Source of the DNA: an uncultured Oscillospiraceae bacterium
GTDB taxonomy: Bacteria > Bacillota > Clostridia > Oscillospirales > Oscillospiraceae
Direction: 5' to 3'
DNA length: 64,000 bases
NCBI GenBank assembly: GCA_934667095.1
Contig: CAKULE010000001.1
Span: 162,941-226,940 of the forward strand
A program made the position numbers and the translations under genes. The notes under the pieces are model-generated. The model saw only the letters and a program-made list of their open reading frames with translations, had not been told where the DNA came from and made no database searches. This document shows, in pieces, positions 8,901 through 18,581 of this stretch. Position 1 is the stretch's first letter. The number at the start of each line of letters is the position of its first letter.

Positions 8901-10121
8901 ATGAAAAAGCTCATCAATCTGCTGCGTGGCTATGTGGAGTGGCAGATCACCGGCCCCTTTCCGGAGCGGGTGCTCAACCTCTGTGCCCAGGCCCGGCTGC
9001 CCTTCTGGCGGCTGCGGTGGGTAGACGGGGAGACCTTCACCTTCCGCACGCCGCTGAGCCGCGCCCGGCAGGTGGAAAAGCTGGCCCGCCGGGCCCTGTG
9101 TGAGGGGACGGTGCTGGCCCGCCGGGGGGCAGGGGCGGCGGCCCTGACTCTGGCAGCCCGGTGGGGCTTCCTGCTGGGGTTGGCCGTCTGCATCGGCGCG
9201 GCGGGGTTCCTGTCCCGCTTTCTGCTGGTGGTGGAGGTCACGGGGAACGACACCGTGCCAGACGCGGTGATTCTTTCGGAGCTGAGCCGCCTTGGGGTGC
9301 GGCCGGGGGCTTACGGCCCCGCCATCCGGGAGGGAGAGGTGGCCAACGCCGCCCTGCTGGACCTGCCTCAGCTGGCCTACATGGCGGTGAACATCCACGG
9401 TACCCGGGCGGAGATCACCGTCCGGGAGGCGGTGAAGCAGCCGGAGCTGCTGGCGGAGGACGTTCCCACCGATGTGGTGGCCGCGGCGGACGGCATTATT
9501 CTGGACCTGCGGGTGGACGCGGGCCGGGCGCTGGTGCAGGAGGGGGACATCGTGGCTGCCGGGGATACCCTCATCACCGGCGTGATGGAGCTGCAGGGCC
9601 CGGAGTACAGCAACGTGGACCTGGGCAGTCTCGTGGTCCACGCGGCGGGCTCCGTCCGGGCCCGCACGTGGCGGACGCTGAGCGAGGCCATCCCCCTCAC
9701 CGCCCTGAAAAAGACCGGCACCGGGGCGGAGACCACCCTCCGCAGCCTGAAAATTTTGTGGTTTCAGGTGGATTTTTTTCAAAACAGTAGCATTTCATGG
9801 GCAAGCTATGATAGAATAGCGGAGACGCGGGGCTTTTCCCTTGCGGGCAGGGAGCTGCCGGCGGCCCTGACCACCGTGACCCTGCGGGAATACACGCTGG
9901 AGCCCGCCCCCATCGACCGGGACGGGGCCCAGACCCGGCTGGAGGCCGTCCTCCGCGCCCGGCTGGACGCGCTCATGGCCGCCCGGGAGGGCAAGGTGCT
10001 GCGCACCGACGTGCTGGCCCGGGTAGAGGGAGACGTCCTCACCGTGACCCTGCTGGCGGAGTGCGAGGAGGAGCTGGCCCGCACCGTGGAGCTGCCGGGG
10101 GAGACCGGCCGGATACCATAA
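8901..10121 (+). CDS. yqfD: Sporulation protein YqfD
   Basis: 406-residue membrane-associated sporulation protein. It begins MKKLINLLRGYVEWQITGPFPER, typical of YqfD, and has one strong membrane segment near residues 85-108 (WGFLLGLAVCIGAAGFLSRF). The POTRA-like segment (VEVTGNDTVPDAVILSELSRLGVRPGAY) and a long extracytoplasmic domain follow. It sits between yqfC and phoH, the conserved Firmicute order. GGGGGACAGGGGG before the ATG is a serviceable ribosome binding site. Its molecular role is unknown. Confidence 0.92.
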   Translation: MKKLINLLRGYVEWQITGPFPERVLNLCAQARLPFWRLRWVDGETFTFRTPLSRARQVEKLARRALCEGTVLARRGAGAAALTLAARWGFLLGLAVCIGAAGFLSRFLLVVEVTGNDTVPDAVILSELSRLGVRPGAYGPAIREGEVANAALLDLPQLAYMAVNIHGTRAEITVREAVKQPELLAEDVPTDVVAAADGIILDLRVDAGRALVQEGDIVAAGDTLITGVMELQGPEYSNVDLGSLVVHAAGSVRARTWRTLSEAIPLTALKKTGTGAETTLRSLKILWFQVDFFQNSSISWASYDRIAETRGFSLAGRELPAALTTVTLREYTLEPAPIDRDGAQTRLEAVLRARLDALMAAREGKVLRTDVLARVEGDVLTVTLLAECEEELARTVELPGETGRIP

Positions 10122-10134
10122 GGAAGTGACTTTT

Positions 10135-11109
10135 TTGACAGAACAGTTCATCAGCATCGAGCGCATGGAGGAGGCTGTCAGCCTCTTCGGCGCCTTCGAC
10201 GAGAATATCCGCATCATTGAGGAGGAGCTGGACGTGACGGTGACCAACCGGGAGTCCAGCCTGCGCATCGCCGGCGAGGCGGAGAACGCCATGCTGGCGG
10301 TAAAGGCGGTGCAGGGACTCCTCTCCCTTGCCGCCAAGGGGGAGGCCATCGGCCCCCAGAACGTCCGCTACATCATCGAGCTGGTCCGGGCCGGGGAGGA
10401 GGGCAAGCTGGCCCAGTTGGCCAAGGACGTGGTGTGCGTCACCGCCAAGGGCAAGCCCATCAAGGCCAAGACCCTCGGCCAGCAGAAGTACGTGGATGCC
10501 ATCAAGAAGAACACTGTGACCCTCGGCATCGGCCCCGCCGGCACCGGTAAGACCTATCTGGCGGTGGCGGCGGCGGTGGCCGCCTTCCGGGAGAAGCAGG
10601 TGAACCGCATTATTCTCACCCGCCCCGCTGTGGAGGCGGGGGAGCGGCTGGGCTTCCTCCCCGGCGATCTCCAGTCCAAGGTGGACCCGTATCTCCGCCC
10701 GCTGTACGACGCGCTGTTCGACATGCTGGGTGCGGAGACCTATCAGAAGTATCTGGAGCGGGGCAATATCGAGGTGGCTCCGCTGGCCTACATGCGCGGC
10801 CGCACGCTGGACGACTCCTTCATCATTCTGGACGAGGCTCAGAATACCTCCCGGGAGCAGATGAAAATGTTCCTCACCCGGCTGGGATTCAACTCCAAGA
10901 TCGTCATCACCGGCGACGTGACCCAGATTGACCTGCCCACGGACAAGGTCTCCGGCCTGCGGGAGGCTATGCGGGTGCTGAAGGGCGTTGAGGACATCGC
11001 CATCTGCACCCTGTCCGGGGCAGACGTGGTGCGCCACGTCATTGTCCAGCGCATCATCAAGGCCTATGAGGACGACGAGAACCGCCGGAACGGAAAGGGG
11101 AGGAAGTAA
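10135..11109 (+). CDS. phoH: PhoH family ATPase
   Basis: 324 residues with a cytoplasmic P-loop ATPase domain: Walker A GIGPAGTGKTYLA (~131-143), Walker B FIILDEAQN, and ITGDVTQIDLP. An N-terminal KH-like portion precedes it. PhoH proteins are linked to RNA metabolism and are neighbours of ybeY in many bacteria, as here. AGGAAG at 10121 fits a TTG start at 10135, giving the family-like MTEQ beginning; a GTG three codons upstream would overlap that site. The stop is followed directly by the ybeY ATG. Confidence 0.95.
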   Translation: MTEQFISIERMEEAVSLFGAFDENIRIIEEELDVTVTNRESSLRIAGEAENAMLAVKAVQGLLSLAAKGEAIGPQNVRYIIELVRAGEEGKLAQLAKDVVCVTAKGKPIKAKTLGQQKYVDAIKKNTVTLGIGPAGTGKTYLAVAAAVAAFREKQVNRIILTRPAVEAGERLGFLPGDLQSKVDPYLRPLYDALFDMLGAETYQKYLERGNIEVAPLAYMRGRTLDDSFIILDEAQNTSREQMKMFLTRLGFNSKIVITGDVTQIDLPTDKVSGLREAMRVLKGVEDIAICTLSGADVVRHVIVQRIIKAYEDDENRRNGKGRK

Positions 11110-11601
11110 ATGGCCAAGCGCAATTTTATCCCCATCACCGCCGACGTCCCCGGCGTCAGCGACAGCCAGCGGGCTTTTATCCGCAAGGTCATCCGCACGG
11201 CGCTGGCGGCGGAGGGTATGGACCTCCCCTGCGAGGTGGACGTGCTCCTTACCAACGACGAGGTCATCCACCAGATCAATCTGGACATGCGTCAGGTGGA
11301 CAGGCCCACCGACGTGCTTTCCTTCCCGGAGTTCGACCTGACCCCCGGCGAGCACCCCGGCCCGGAGGATGCCGACCCCGGCTCCGGCCTCATTCCCCTG
11401 GGGGATATGGTCATCTCCATGGAGCACGTGGCCGTACAGGCCAAGGAGTACGGCCACTCCAACCGGCGGGAGCTGGCCTATCTGGTGGTCCACTCGGTGC
11501 TCCACCTGCTGGGCTATGACCATCTGGACGAAGGGCCCCAGAAGGCCCGGATGCGGGCCCGGGAGGAGGCCATCCTTGGCGAGCTCGGCATCACACGATA
11601 A
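11110..11601 (+). CDS. ybeY: Endoribonuclease YbeY (rRNA maturation factor)
   Basis: 163 residues. The zinc-binding UPF0054 motif HSVLHLLGYDHLDEGPQK supplies three histidines, and the conserved RPTDVLSFP precedes it. YbeY acts in 16S rRNA 3' processing and ribosome quality control. It starts one base after the phoH stop, preceded by AAAGGGGAGGAAGTAA, so the two are co-translated. The intervening dgkA and cdd genes found before era in Bacillus are absent. Confidence 0.96.
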   Translation: MAKRNFIPITADVPGVSDSQRAFIRKVIRTALAAEGMDLPCEVDVLLTNDEVIHQINLDMRQVDRPTDVLSFPEFDLTPGEHPGPEDADPGSGLIPLGDMVISMEHVAVQAKEYGHSNRRELAYLVVHSVLHLLGYDHLDEGPQKARMRAREEAILGELGITR

Positions 11602-11629
11602 TTCAATTGCTCAGAAAAGAGGATCATCT

Positions 11630-12526
11630 ATGAACATTACAAAATCCGGAATCATCACCATCTGTGGTCGGCCCAATGTGGGCAAATCCACCCTGACCAA
11701 CGCGCTGGTGGGGGAGAAGGTGGCCATCGTCTCATCCAAGCCCCAGACCACCCGCAACCGCATCTGCGCCATCCTGAACCGGGGGGATACCCAGTTCGTC
11801 TTCATGGACACCCCGGGGCTCCACAAGGCCCACACCCGCCTGGGGGACTACATGGTGGACGTGGTGCGCAAGTCCGTGGCCGACGTGGACGGCGTGATGC
11901 TGCTGGTGGAGCCCATCGCCCACATCGGAGAGCCGGAGCAGGAGCTCATCGCCCGCATCAGGACGCTGGGTGTGCCGGCGGCGCTGGTGATCAACAAGAT
12001 CGACACCGTGGAGAAGGAGGACCTGCTGGCGGTGATGGCTGTTTACGGCGGGGCCTGTGACTGGGACGCGGTGGTGCCCATCTCCGCCCGTACCGGCGAA
12101 GGGGTGGAGGACCTGCTGGGGGTGCTCTCCCGCTGGATCCCCGAGGGTCCCCAGCTGTTCCCTGACGACGTGGTCACCGATCAGCCGGAGCGGCAGGTCA
12201 TGGCGGAGATCGTCCGGGAGAAGTTGCTGCGCAATCTGGACAAGGAGATCCCCCACGGCACCGCCGTGGAGGTGACGAAGTTCTCCCAGCGGGACAGCGG
12301 TGTCATCGACTGCCATGTGACCATCTACTGCGAGAAGGAGTCCCACAAGGGCATCATTATCGGCAAAGGGGGAGCCATGCTGAAGAAGGTGTCCTCTGAG
12401 GCCCGGCAGGACATGGAGCGCTTCATGGGCGACAAGATCTATCTGGAGTCCTGGGTAAAAGTAAAGGAAAACTGGCGCGATAATCCCGCCGCCATCCAGA
12501 ATTTCGGCTATACCACCGAGGAATAA
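11630..12526 (+). CDS. era: GTPase Era
   Basis: 298 residues. G1 is GRPNVGKST (13-21), G3 DTPGL, G4 NKID and G5 ISART. The C-terminal KH domain includes IIGKGGAMLKKV. Era binds the 3' end of 16S rRNA and helps 30S assembly, which fits its place after ybeY. AGAGGATC precedes the ATG with correct spacing, whereas an earlier in-frame start would run inside ybeY. A hairpin terminator follows the stop codon, closing the yqfC-to-era unit. Confidence 0.97.
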   Translation: MNITKSGIITICGRPNVGKSTLTNALVGEKVAIVSSKPQTTRNRICAILNRGDTQFVFMDTPGLHKAHTRLGDYMVDVVRKSVADVDGVMLLVEPIAHIGEPEQELIARIRTLGVPAALVINKIDTVEKEDLLAVMAVYGGACDWDAVVPISARTGEGVEDLLGVLSRWIPEGPQLFPDDVVTDQPERQVMAEIVREKLLRNLDKEIPHGTAVEVTKFSQRDSGVIDCHVTIYCEKESHKGIIIGKGGAMLKKVSSEARQDMERFMGDKIYLESWVKVKENWRDNPAAIQNFGYTTEE

Positions 12527-12531
12527 ACACA

Positions 12532-12570
12532 AAACTCCCCTCCGCACACGCGGAGGGGAGCTGTTTTTTG
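12532..12570. terminator. Terminator between era and the Na/Pi cotransporter
   Basis: Hairpin CTCCCCTCCGC / GCGGAGGGGAG with T runs on both sides, serving the two convergent genes. Confidence 0.85.
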
Positions 12571-12572
12571 CC

Positions 12573-14336
12573 TCAGGCTTTCGCCGGCTTGGGCAGGGCG
12601 AACCGGGCCGCAAAACGGTCGTACTCCTGCCGGAAAGTCCCATCGTCCAGCCGGGCGGCCCGGAGGGTGGCGTGCAGGTCCAGCGTGTGCCGGGCCGCGT
12701 CGATGACACAGCCGGCGATGTTGGAGCAGTGGTCGCTGGTGCGCTCCAGGTCGGTGAGCAGGTCGCACCAGACGAAGCCCGCTTCGATGCTGCAGACGCC
12801 CTGCCGCATCCGCAGGATGTGCCGGGTGCGCAGCTGCTCCTTCAGGTCGTCGATGACCTGCTCCAGCGGCTCTACCCGGGCGGCGGCTGCGGCGTCCTCC
12901 GTGCGGAAGGCCTCCAGCGCCAGATCCAGAATGTCGGACACGGCGGCGGACAGCACCTCCAGCTCCGCCCGGGCGCTGTCAGAGAAGGTCAGGCCCTTGT
13001 CCCGCAGCTCCTCCGCGGAGGAGAGCACGTTTACCGCGTGGTCGGAGATGCGCTCAAGGTCGCCGATGGATTTCAGCAGGGCTGTGGCCTCCTCGCTCTC
13101 CCGCTCTCCCAGCTGCTGGGCGCTGAGCTTCACCAGATAGGTGCCCAGAATGTCCTCGTAGTGGTCGCAGCGCTCCTCGTCCGCCCGGATGTCGGCGGCC
13201 AGCTCCGCCGTATAGTGGGAGAAGGTCAGCAGCGCGGCCTTCAGGGAGCGGACAGCGCATACCGCCATCTCCATGGCCACCGCCCGGCTGCGCTGGAGGG
13301 CCAGGGAGGGGGTGGCCAGCAGCCGCTCGTCCAGTTCCACGGTTTGGCTCCCGCCGGGGCTCCGGTCAGGCACCATGCGGATGGCCAGCTTCTCCAGCAG
13401 TCCGCCGGCGGGCAGCAGCATGGCCGTGCACGCCAGATTGAACACCGAGTGGACCACGGCGATGCCCGACTGGGTGGCCGGCCCGTCAAAGAGGGCGGGG
13501 GCGAAGATGGCCCGGACGAGACAGAACGCCGTCAGCATCACCGCCACGCCGATGACGTTGAACATCAGGTGGACCACGGCGGCCCGCCGGGCGTTCTTGT
13601 TGGCGCCCACAGAGGAGATCATGGCGGTGACGGTGGTGCCGATGTTCTGGCCCATGATAATGGGGATGGCGGCGGCATAGCTCACCGCGCCGGTGGCGGC
13701 CAGCGCCTGCAGAATGCCCACGGAGGCGGAGCTGGACTGAATGATGCCCGTCAGCACCGCGCCGGCCAGCACGCCCAGAAGAGGGTTCTTGAAGAGGAGA
13801 AACAGGTTGGCAAAGGCGGGTACCTCCCCCAGCCCGGCCACGGCGGAGCTCATGGTCTCCATGCCGAACATCAGGGTGGCGAAGCCCAGCAGGATAGTGC
13901 CGGTGTCCTTCTTCTTGCTGCTCTTGCAGAACAGATTGAGGATAATGCCGATGAGGGCCAGCACCGGCGTAAAGGAGGCGGGCTTCAGCAGCTTGATCCA
14001 GAGGGTGCTGCCGTCCAGCCCGCTGAGGCTCAGCAGCCAGGCGGTGACGGTGGTGCCCACGTTGGCGCCCATGATGACGTTGATGGCCTGCCGCAGGGTC
14101 ATAAGCCCGGAGTTCACAAAGCCCACCACCATCACCGTGGTGGCGGAGGAGCTCTGGATCACGGCGGTGATGCCCAGACCTGTGAGGAAGCCGGGAATGA
14201 CCTTCCCGGTCATCCTGTCCAGCAGGGAGCGCAGCCTGCCGCCGGCCCGGCGCTCCAGGGCCTTGCCCATGAGATCCATGCCGAACAGAAACAGGGAGAG
14301 CCCGCCAATGAGGGTGAGCACGTTGAAAATATCCAT
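12573..14336 (-). CDS. Na/Pi cotransporter family protein with C-terminal PhoU-like domain
   Basis: 587 residues. The membrane part (about 1-310) carries the two inverted repeats of the NptA/PNaS family, marked by VIQSSSATTVMV and IIQSSSASVGILQA. Residues ~340-560 are helical and PhoU-like. These proteins couple Na+ to phosphate uptake in the cytoplasmic membrane, and the PhoU-like tail probably regulates the pore. AGAGGATC before the ATG is the ribosome binding site. With the PiT-type gene near 1.4 kb this makes two independent phosphate permeases in the window. Confidence 0.93.
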   Translation of the reverse strand: MDIFNVLTLIGGLSLFLFGMDLMGKALERRAGGRLRSLLDRMTGKVIPGFLTGLGITAVIQSSSATTVMVVGFVNSGLMTLRQAINVIMGANVGTTVTAWLLSLSGLDGSTLWIKLLKPASFTPVLALIGIILNLFCKSSKKKDTGTILLGFATLMFGMETMSSAVAGLGEVPAFANLFLLFKNPLLGVLAGAVLTGIIQSSSASVGILQALAATGAVSYAAAIPIIMGQNIGTTVTAMISSVGANKNARRAAVVHLMFNVIGVAVMLTAFCLVRAIFAPALFDGPATQSGIAVVHSVFNLACTAMLLPAGGLLEKLAIRMVPDRSPGGSQTVELDERLLATPSLALQRSRAVAMEMAVCAVRSLKAALLTFSHYTAELAADIRADEERCDHYEDILGTYLVKLSAQQLGERESEEATALLKSIGDLERISDHAVNVLSSAEELRDKGLTFSDSARAELEVLSAAVSDILDLALEAFRTEDAAAAARVEPLEQVIDDLKEQLRTRHILRMRQGVCSIEAGFVWCDLLTDLERTSDHCSNIAGCVIDAARHTLDLHATLRAARLDDGTFRQEYDRFAARFALPKPAKA

Positions 14337-14433
14337 GTATGATCCTCTCTTTTACCCGAATTTTTCATCTTCTTGACCGTATTCAAGGGTAGCAGAGGAA
14401 TGTCAAATCCGTCACCGGAGTCATGTAAAATTT

Positions 14434-14470
14434 GTGTAAAAGAGCGCCCCGCGGCTCAGCCGCGGGGCGC
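14434..14470 (-). terminator. Terminator of the glycosyltransferase gene
   Basis: Perfect GC hairpin GCGCCCCGCGGCT / AGCCGCGGGGCGC followed on the minus strand by TCTTTT. Confidence 0.8.
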
Positions 14471-14477
14471 GGGTGTT

Positions 14478-15677
14478 TTAAGCCCGGAGGGAGGCTCCGT
14501 GGCGGATAGGCTGCCAGCACCGGGTGCGCCGCAGGAGGGAGAGCAGCTGCAGCGGCAGCCACGAGGCCATGAAAATGGGGAAGAACAGCGCCGCCCGGAC
14601 CGCGGCCCGGCCGCCGTACCCGCCGATGCGGGCCAGCACGCCCCCGCCCGCGGCGCACAGCAGGTAGGAGAGCAGAAGGGCCGCTGCCAACGTCAGAAGC
14701 AGCACCTCCGGCCGCTGGCCCGTGATCAGGGCGGTCAGCCGGGAGAGGACCAGCAGCAGGGCGGAGCCTGCCTGAAGGTACGGCCCGTGGAGCATTATCA
14801 GACTGTCCACCGCCAGCGGGCCGCCGGCCCCGGCGACGGCCCGGAGCAGGGGCGCGCGCTGCCGGTCGGCCACGTCCATCAGCCCGCTGCACCACCGCCG
14901 CCGCTGCCGGAGGGATAGGGCAAAGGTGACCGGGGCCTCGTCGTAAGTAAGGGCGTTGGGCACGAAACGGACACGGAAGCCCTGCCGGGCGCACTGGGCG
15001 GCGAACTCTGCATCCTCGGCGATGGTGCAGGTATTCCAGCCGCGGAGAGCCTCAAAGACCTCCCGGCGGACGGCGAAGCCGGTACCCACCAGCTTGGAGG
15101 ACAGGCCGCAGTTCATCCGGGCCCGGGAGTAGAAGGTGTCAAACAGGGTGAAGTACAGCCCATAGCTCCCGGCCACCGGGCTGTCGGCGGGATTTTTCAC
15201 CCGCATGGCCCCCTTGCACACCTGTGCCCCGTCCTGAAAGGCGTCGTTCATCCGGGCGAGGAAGTCCGGGTGGACGATGTTGTCCGCATCGAACACGCAG
15301 AAGGCGTCGTACCCCTGCTCCATCAGGCGGGCCACCGCCTCGTGCAGGGCGTCGCCCTTCCGGCGGACAGCCCCGAAGCAGCGGAAGATCTGTGCCCCGG
15401 CCCGGCGGGCGACCCCCTCAGTATCGTCGGTGCAGTTGTTGGGGATGACATAGACGTCAAATAGCTCAGCCGGGTAGTTTTGATTCCTTAGGCTCTCCAC
15501 CAGCGCGCCGATGACTGCCTCTTCATTTCGGGCGGCGATGAGGCAGGCGAAGCGGGTCGCCGGGGCCGCAGAGGGGATGGGCTTCGGCTTTTTCAGGGCG
15601 AACAGGCCGATGACAAGGAAGTACAGGCTGACGACCTTCAGGAGCAGGGTCAGGACCGTGAAAATGTTGAGCCGCAT
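14478..15677 (-). CDS. Membrane glycosyltransferase, family 2
   Basis: 399 residues. A first membrane helix (~5-28) is followed by a GT-A domain with CLIAARNEEAVIGALVESL, a DAD metal motif (CVFDADNIVHPDF), an acceptor-site EDAEF and QRRRW near residue 280, as in processive cellulose/hyaluronan-synthase-like enzymes. C-terminal hydrophobic segments (~300-380) complete the channel-like region. Product and donor sugar cannot be told; surface polysaccharide is likely. AGGCGG supports the ATG at 15677; one ten codons upstream is the alternative. It is apparently monocistronic. Confidence 0.87.
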   Translation of the reverse strand: MRLNIFTVLTLLLKVVSLYFLVIGLFALKKPKPIPSAAPATRFACLIAARNEEAVIGALVESLRNQNYPAELFDVYVIPNNCTDDTEGVARRAGAQIFRCFGAVRRKGDALHEAVARLMEQGYDAFCVFDADNIVHPDFLARMNDAFQDGAQVCKGAMRVKNPADSPVAGSYGLYFTLFDTFYSRARMNCGLSSKLVGTGFAVRREVFEALRGWNTCTIAEDAEFAAQCARQGFRVRFVPNALTYDEAPVTFALSLRQRRRWCSGLMDVADRQRAPLLRAVAGAGGPLAVDSLIMLHGPYLQAGSALLLVLSRLTALITGQRPEVLLLTLAAALLLSYLLCAAGGGVLARIGGYGGRAAVRAALFFPIFMASWLPLQLLSLLRRTRCWQPIRHGASLRA

Positions 15678-15789
15678 GGGATCATACCGCCTTTCCGCGT
15701 TCACCATAGCATCCGGAACGGGGCGCGGACCACCAACCGAGGGATGGAATTGCGTAAACCGCTGGTTGCGTTGCCGGCTTTTTGGCGGG

Positions 15790-15843
15790 GAAAAGGCCGC
15801 CCGGATGCTTTGGCTGATGAACCAAGCATAACAGGCGGCCTTT
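15790..15843 (-). terminator. Terminator downstream of the histidine kinase gene
   Basis: Long hairpin with outer arms GGCCGCC / GGCGGCC and inner GCTTTGG / CCAAGC, followed by TTTTCCCC on the minus strand, about 35 bases after the kinase stop. Confidence 0.7.
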
Positions 15844-15875
15844 AAGGACGGACGTGGGTTTTCTTTAAGAATTGA

Positions 15876-17801
15876 TTAAAGGAGTTCGGGGGCGGGGAGG
15901 GTGGCGTCCCTGGCCTGAGGCAGGGTGAGCTGGGCCTTGAACAGGTCTCCGTCGATGCTCAGGCTCAGGCTGCCGCCCTGAAGCTCCATCAGGCTCTTGG
16001 CAATGTTCAGCCCCAGCCCGCTGCCCTCGGTGGTGCGGGAGGCATCCCCCCGGACGAAGCGCTCCATCAGCTCATCGGCGCTGATATTCAGTGCATCCCG
16101 GGAGATGTTCTTGAAGGACAGGGTCACGGTGCGCCCGTCAGCCTCACCGCCGATATAGAGGCGGGTGCCCGGCTGGGCGTACTTACAGGCGTTGCCCAGC
16201 AGATTGTCCAGCACCCGCCAGATGAGGGCGCCGTCGGCCATGCAGGCTACGCCGTCCTCCGGCAGGGAGAGCACCGGCTCCAGCCGGGCGGCGGTCAGCC
16301 GGTCTGCGTACTCGCCCACGGCCTGCTCCACCAGCTCCTTCACCCGCCGGGGGGCGGGGTGGCAGGGGAGACTGCCCACGCTGGCCTTGGACATCTCCAC
16401 CAGATCCTCCGTCAGCTTTTTCAGCTTGCGGGACTGGCGGGCCAGCACCTCCAGATACTCGGCCTCCTGCTCCGGGGTGTGGGGCCGTTGGAGCAGGTCC
16501 ACGTAATTGACGATGCTGGTGAGGGGAGTCTTGATGTCGTGGGAGACATTGGTGATGAGCTCGGTCTTCAGCCGCTCGCTCTTCAGCTGCTCCTCCACGG
16601 CGATGGACATGCCCCGGCCCACGGCGTTTAGGTCCTCCCCGTGGCGCTTCAGGTCCCACAGCATGCCCCGGGTGTTCACCTGCGCGGTGAGGTCCCCGGC
16701 GGCGAGGGCCTGTGCGGCCTTCTGCAGCCGGCGCAGCTGCACGGCCACCCAGCACGCCGCCAGCGCCAGCAGGATCAGCACCACCAGCAGCGCGCCGTAA
16801 GCGTGATTGACGGCCAGGGCGGTGAGGGCGATGACGAGCACGCAGCCGCCCAGGGCGGTCCGCCACACCAGCGGCAGGGCCCGGACGATGCTCCGGATGC
16901 CCCGGCCGATGGCCTTCAGCACCCGCCACAGCAGCTTGAGTACCTTATAGGTTACTGTGTTGCGCCACCACTTGCCCAGTTTCATCCGGGCGCAGAAGGT
17001 CATCCACAGCCCGCCCAGCAGGGCGGCCCCCACGAAGATGCAGGCCAGCAGCAGGGCTCCTGTCAGGGGCAGGTCGCTCCAGCCCATGGAGCCGAAGGTC
17101 TCGCCTCCCAGCCAGACCAGCCCCACGCCGAGGAGAAAGTCGGCGGCCAGATAGAGGTCGAAGGGGATGTGCTCCTGCCAGCCGGGGAGGACCTCCTCCG
17201 TCCCCGGCCGCCGGCCGGCGGTGCGGGCCAGATAGACCACCAGGAACAGCTCCGCGAAGGCGCACAGCAGCAGGATGGGGATGGCGCGGCCGCTCTGCCG
17301 TTCGATGACCCGGTACAGCGCGGCGGCCTGATACACCTGGTCCCGCACGGGCAGCTCCGGGTCCACATAGTAGGTCAGGGACAGCCTGACCTTTGTGTCG
17401 CCGGTCTCGTCGTCCGCGGGCCAGTACGTTTCTTTGATGTCCATCTCCACGTCGCCTGTGCGGTGATTGTCGTAGACCACGTTCCCGTCCACGGAGAGGG
17501 CGAAGCGCACGTTGGAGACGGTGCTGTCTGCGGGGTAGGTCTTGGCCAGCCAGTCCGCCAGGGCGTTGGTGTCCCAGTTCAGCTCGCGGTACTCCTGATA
17601 GATGTGCCAGGTGGAGTAGCCCTTATTGCTCACGGCAGACCGGCAGAGATCACTGTCGTAGAAGCCTCCGCTGCCCAGCGCGCCGGTGTAGGACGCAGCG
17701 TAGATGGCGCCGTAGACGGCCATCACCGGGACCAGCAGGACGGCGATGAGCAGGGCCGCCCCCTTGACCCAGAAATTCCGGGCGATGTTTTTAGCTCTCA
17801 T
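15876..17801 (-). CDS. Membrane sensor histidine kinase of an OmpR-type two-component system
   Basis: 641 residues. One N-terminal helix (~12-33), an extracytoplasmic stretch of ~150 residues and several further membrane segments (~190-350) make an elaborate sensor region. A HAMP-like linker leads to the H-box NVSHDIKTPLTSIVNYVDLL, the N-box NLLGNACKYA and the G-box GSGLGLNIAKSLMELQ. The layout resembles clostridial VanS/PhoR-like kinases. The start overlaps the end of the response regulator gene by 11 bases, so they are translationally coupled. The signal is unknown. Confidence 0.94.
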   Translation of the reverse strand: MRAKNIARNFWVKGAALLIAVLLVPVMAVYGAIYAASYTGALGSGGFYDSDLCRSAVSNKGYSTWHIYQEYRELNWDTNALADWLAKTYPADSTVSNVRFALSVDGNVVYDNHRTGDVEMDIKETYWPADDETGDTKVRLSLTYYVDPELPVRDQVYQAAALYRVIERQSGRAIPILLLCAFAELFLVVYLARTAGRRPGTEEVLPGWQEHIPFDLYLAADFLLGVGLVWLGGETFGSMGWSDLPLTGALLLACIFVGAALLGGLWMTFCARMKLGKWWRNTVTYKVLKLLWRVLKAIGRGIRSIVRALPLVWRTALGGCVLVIALTALAVNHAYGALLVVLILLALAACWVAVQLRRLQKAAQALAAGDLTAQVNTRGMLWDLKRHGEDLNAVGRGMSIAVEEQLKSERLKTELITNVSHDIKTPLTSIVNYVDLLQRPHTPEQEAEYLEVLARQSRKLKKLTEDLVEMSKASVGSLPCHPAPRRVKELVEQAVGEYADRLTAARLEPVLSLPEDGVACMADGALIWRVLDNLLGNACKYAQPGTRLYIGGEADGRTVTLSFKNISRDALNISADELMERFVRGDASRTTEGSGLGLNIAKSLMELQGGSLSLSIDGDLFKAQLTLPQARDATLPAPELL

Positions 17802-18501
17802 GGCGCAGATCCTCCATTTTGTATCCGAGGCCCCACACTACCTTGAGGTAGCGGGGCTCGGAGGGATTGATCTCGATCTTCTGCCGCAGGTGGCGGATGT
17901 GGACGGCCACGCTGGTCTCCGCCCCGAGGGAGTCCTCGTTCCACACCAGCTCGTAGATCTGGCTGCTGGAGTAGATCCGCCCCGGGGAGCGGATGAGCAG
18001 CCGCAGGATGCTGAACTCCAGCGGCGTCAGGGCCACGGACTCCCCGTCTACGGTGACGGCCTTGGTTTCCTCGTTGAGGCTGACGCCCCCAACGGTGTAC
18101 ACTCCAGCCTCGTTCCCAGTGTCCGGCTTGGCCCCCAGCATGGTGTACCGCCGCAGCTGGGATCGCACCCGGGCCAGCACCTCCACCGGGTCGAAGGGCT
18201 TGGTGATGTAGTCGTCCGCACCGACATTCAGGCCCAGCACCTTATCGCTGCTCTCACTCTTGGCGGTGAGGAGGATGATGGGCACGTTGCTCTCTTGCCG
18301 CAGGGCGGCGGTGGCGGCGATGCCGTCCATCTTGGGCATCATGATGTCCATCAGGATCAGGTGCATCTCGTGCTCCCGCACGGCGGCGAGGGCCTCCTGC
18401 CCATTGTAGGCGGTGTAGAGGCAGTAGTCCTGCCCGGACAGGTAGATCTTCAGGGCGGCGACGATGTCCAGGTCGTCGTCACAGATGAGAATGTTGTACA
18501 T
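17791..18501 (-). CDS. Response regulator, OmpR/PhoB family
   Basis: 236 residues. The receiver domain shows the acidic pair (ICDDDLDI), the phospho-acceptor in HLILMDIMMPKMDG and the conserved lysine in DDYITKPFDP. A winged-helix output domain (residues ~135-230) ends RGLGYKME. GGGAGGAACGCCTC precedes the ATG. It is the first gene of the pair with the downstream kinase. A two-copy direct repeat about 60 bases upstream (18562-18581) may be its own binding site. Confidence 0.95.
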   Translation of the reverse strand: MYNILICDDDLDIVAALKIYLSGQDYCLYTAYNGQEALAAVREHEMHLILMDIMMPKMDGIAATAALRQESNVPIILLTAKSESSDKVLGLNVGADDYITKPFDPVEVLARVRSQLRRYTMLGAKPDTGNEAGVYTVGGVSLNEETKAVTVDGESVALTPLEFSILRLLIRSPGRIYSSSQIYELVWNEDSLGAETSVAVHIRHLRQKIEINPSEPRYLKVVWGLGYKMEDLRHES

Positions 18502-18561
18502 GAGGCGTTCCTCCCTTGTGCTTCTTACTTTATCATCCCTGTCTTAACAAGGGAAGAGGAA

Positions 18562-18581
18562 CTTCCTTAAAACTTCTTTAA
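18562..18581. promoter_or_regulatory. Direct repeat upstream of the response regulator gene, possible OmpR-type binding site
   Basis: CTTCCTTAA and CTTCTTTAA (8 of 9 identical) are spaced 11 bases start to start, one helical turn, the usual geometry for dimers of PhoB/OmpR-type regulators. The site is upstream of the regulator gene and within ~80 bases of the divergent Rrf2 gene. Binding by the adjacent regulator is inferred. Confidence 0.45.
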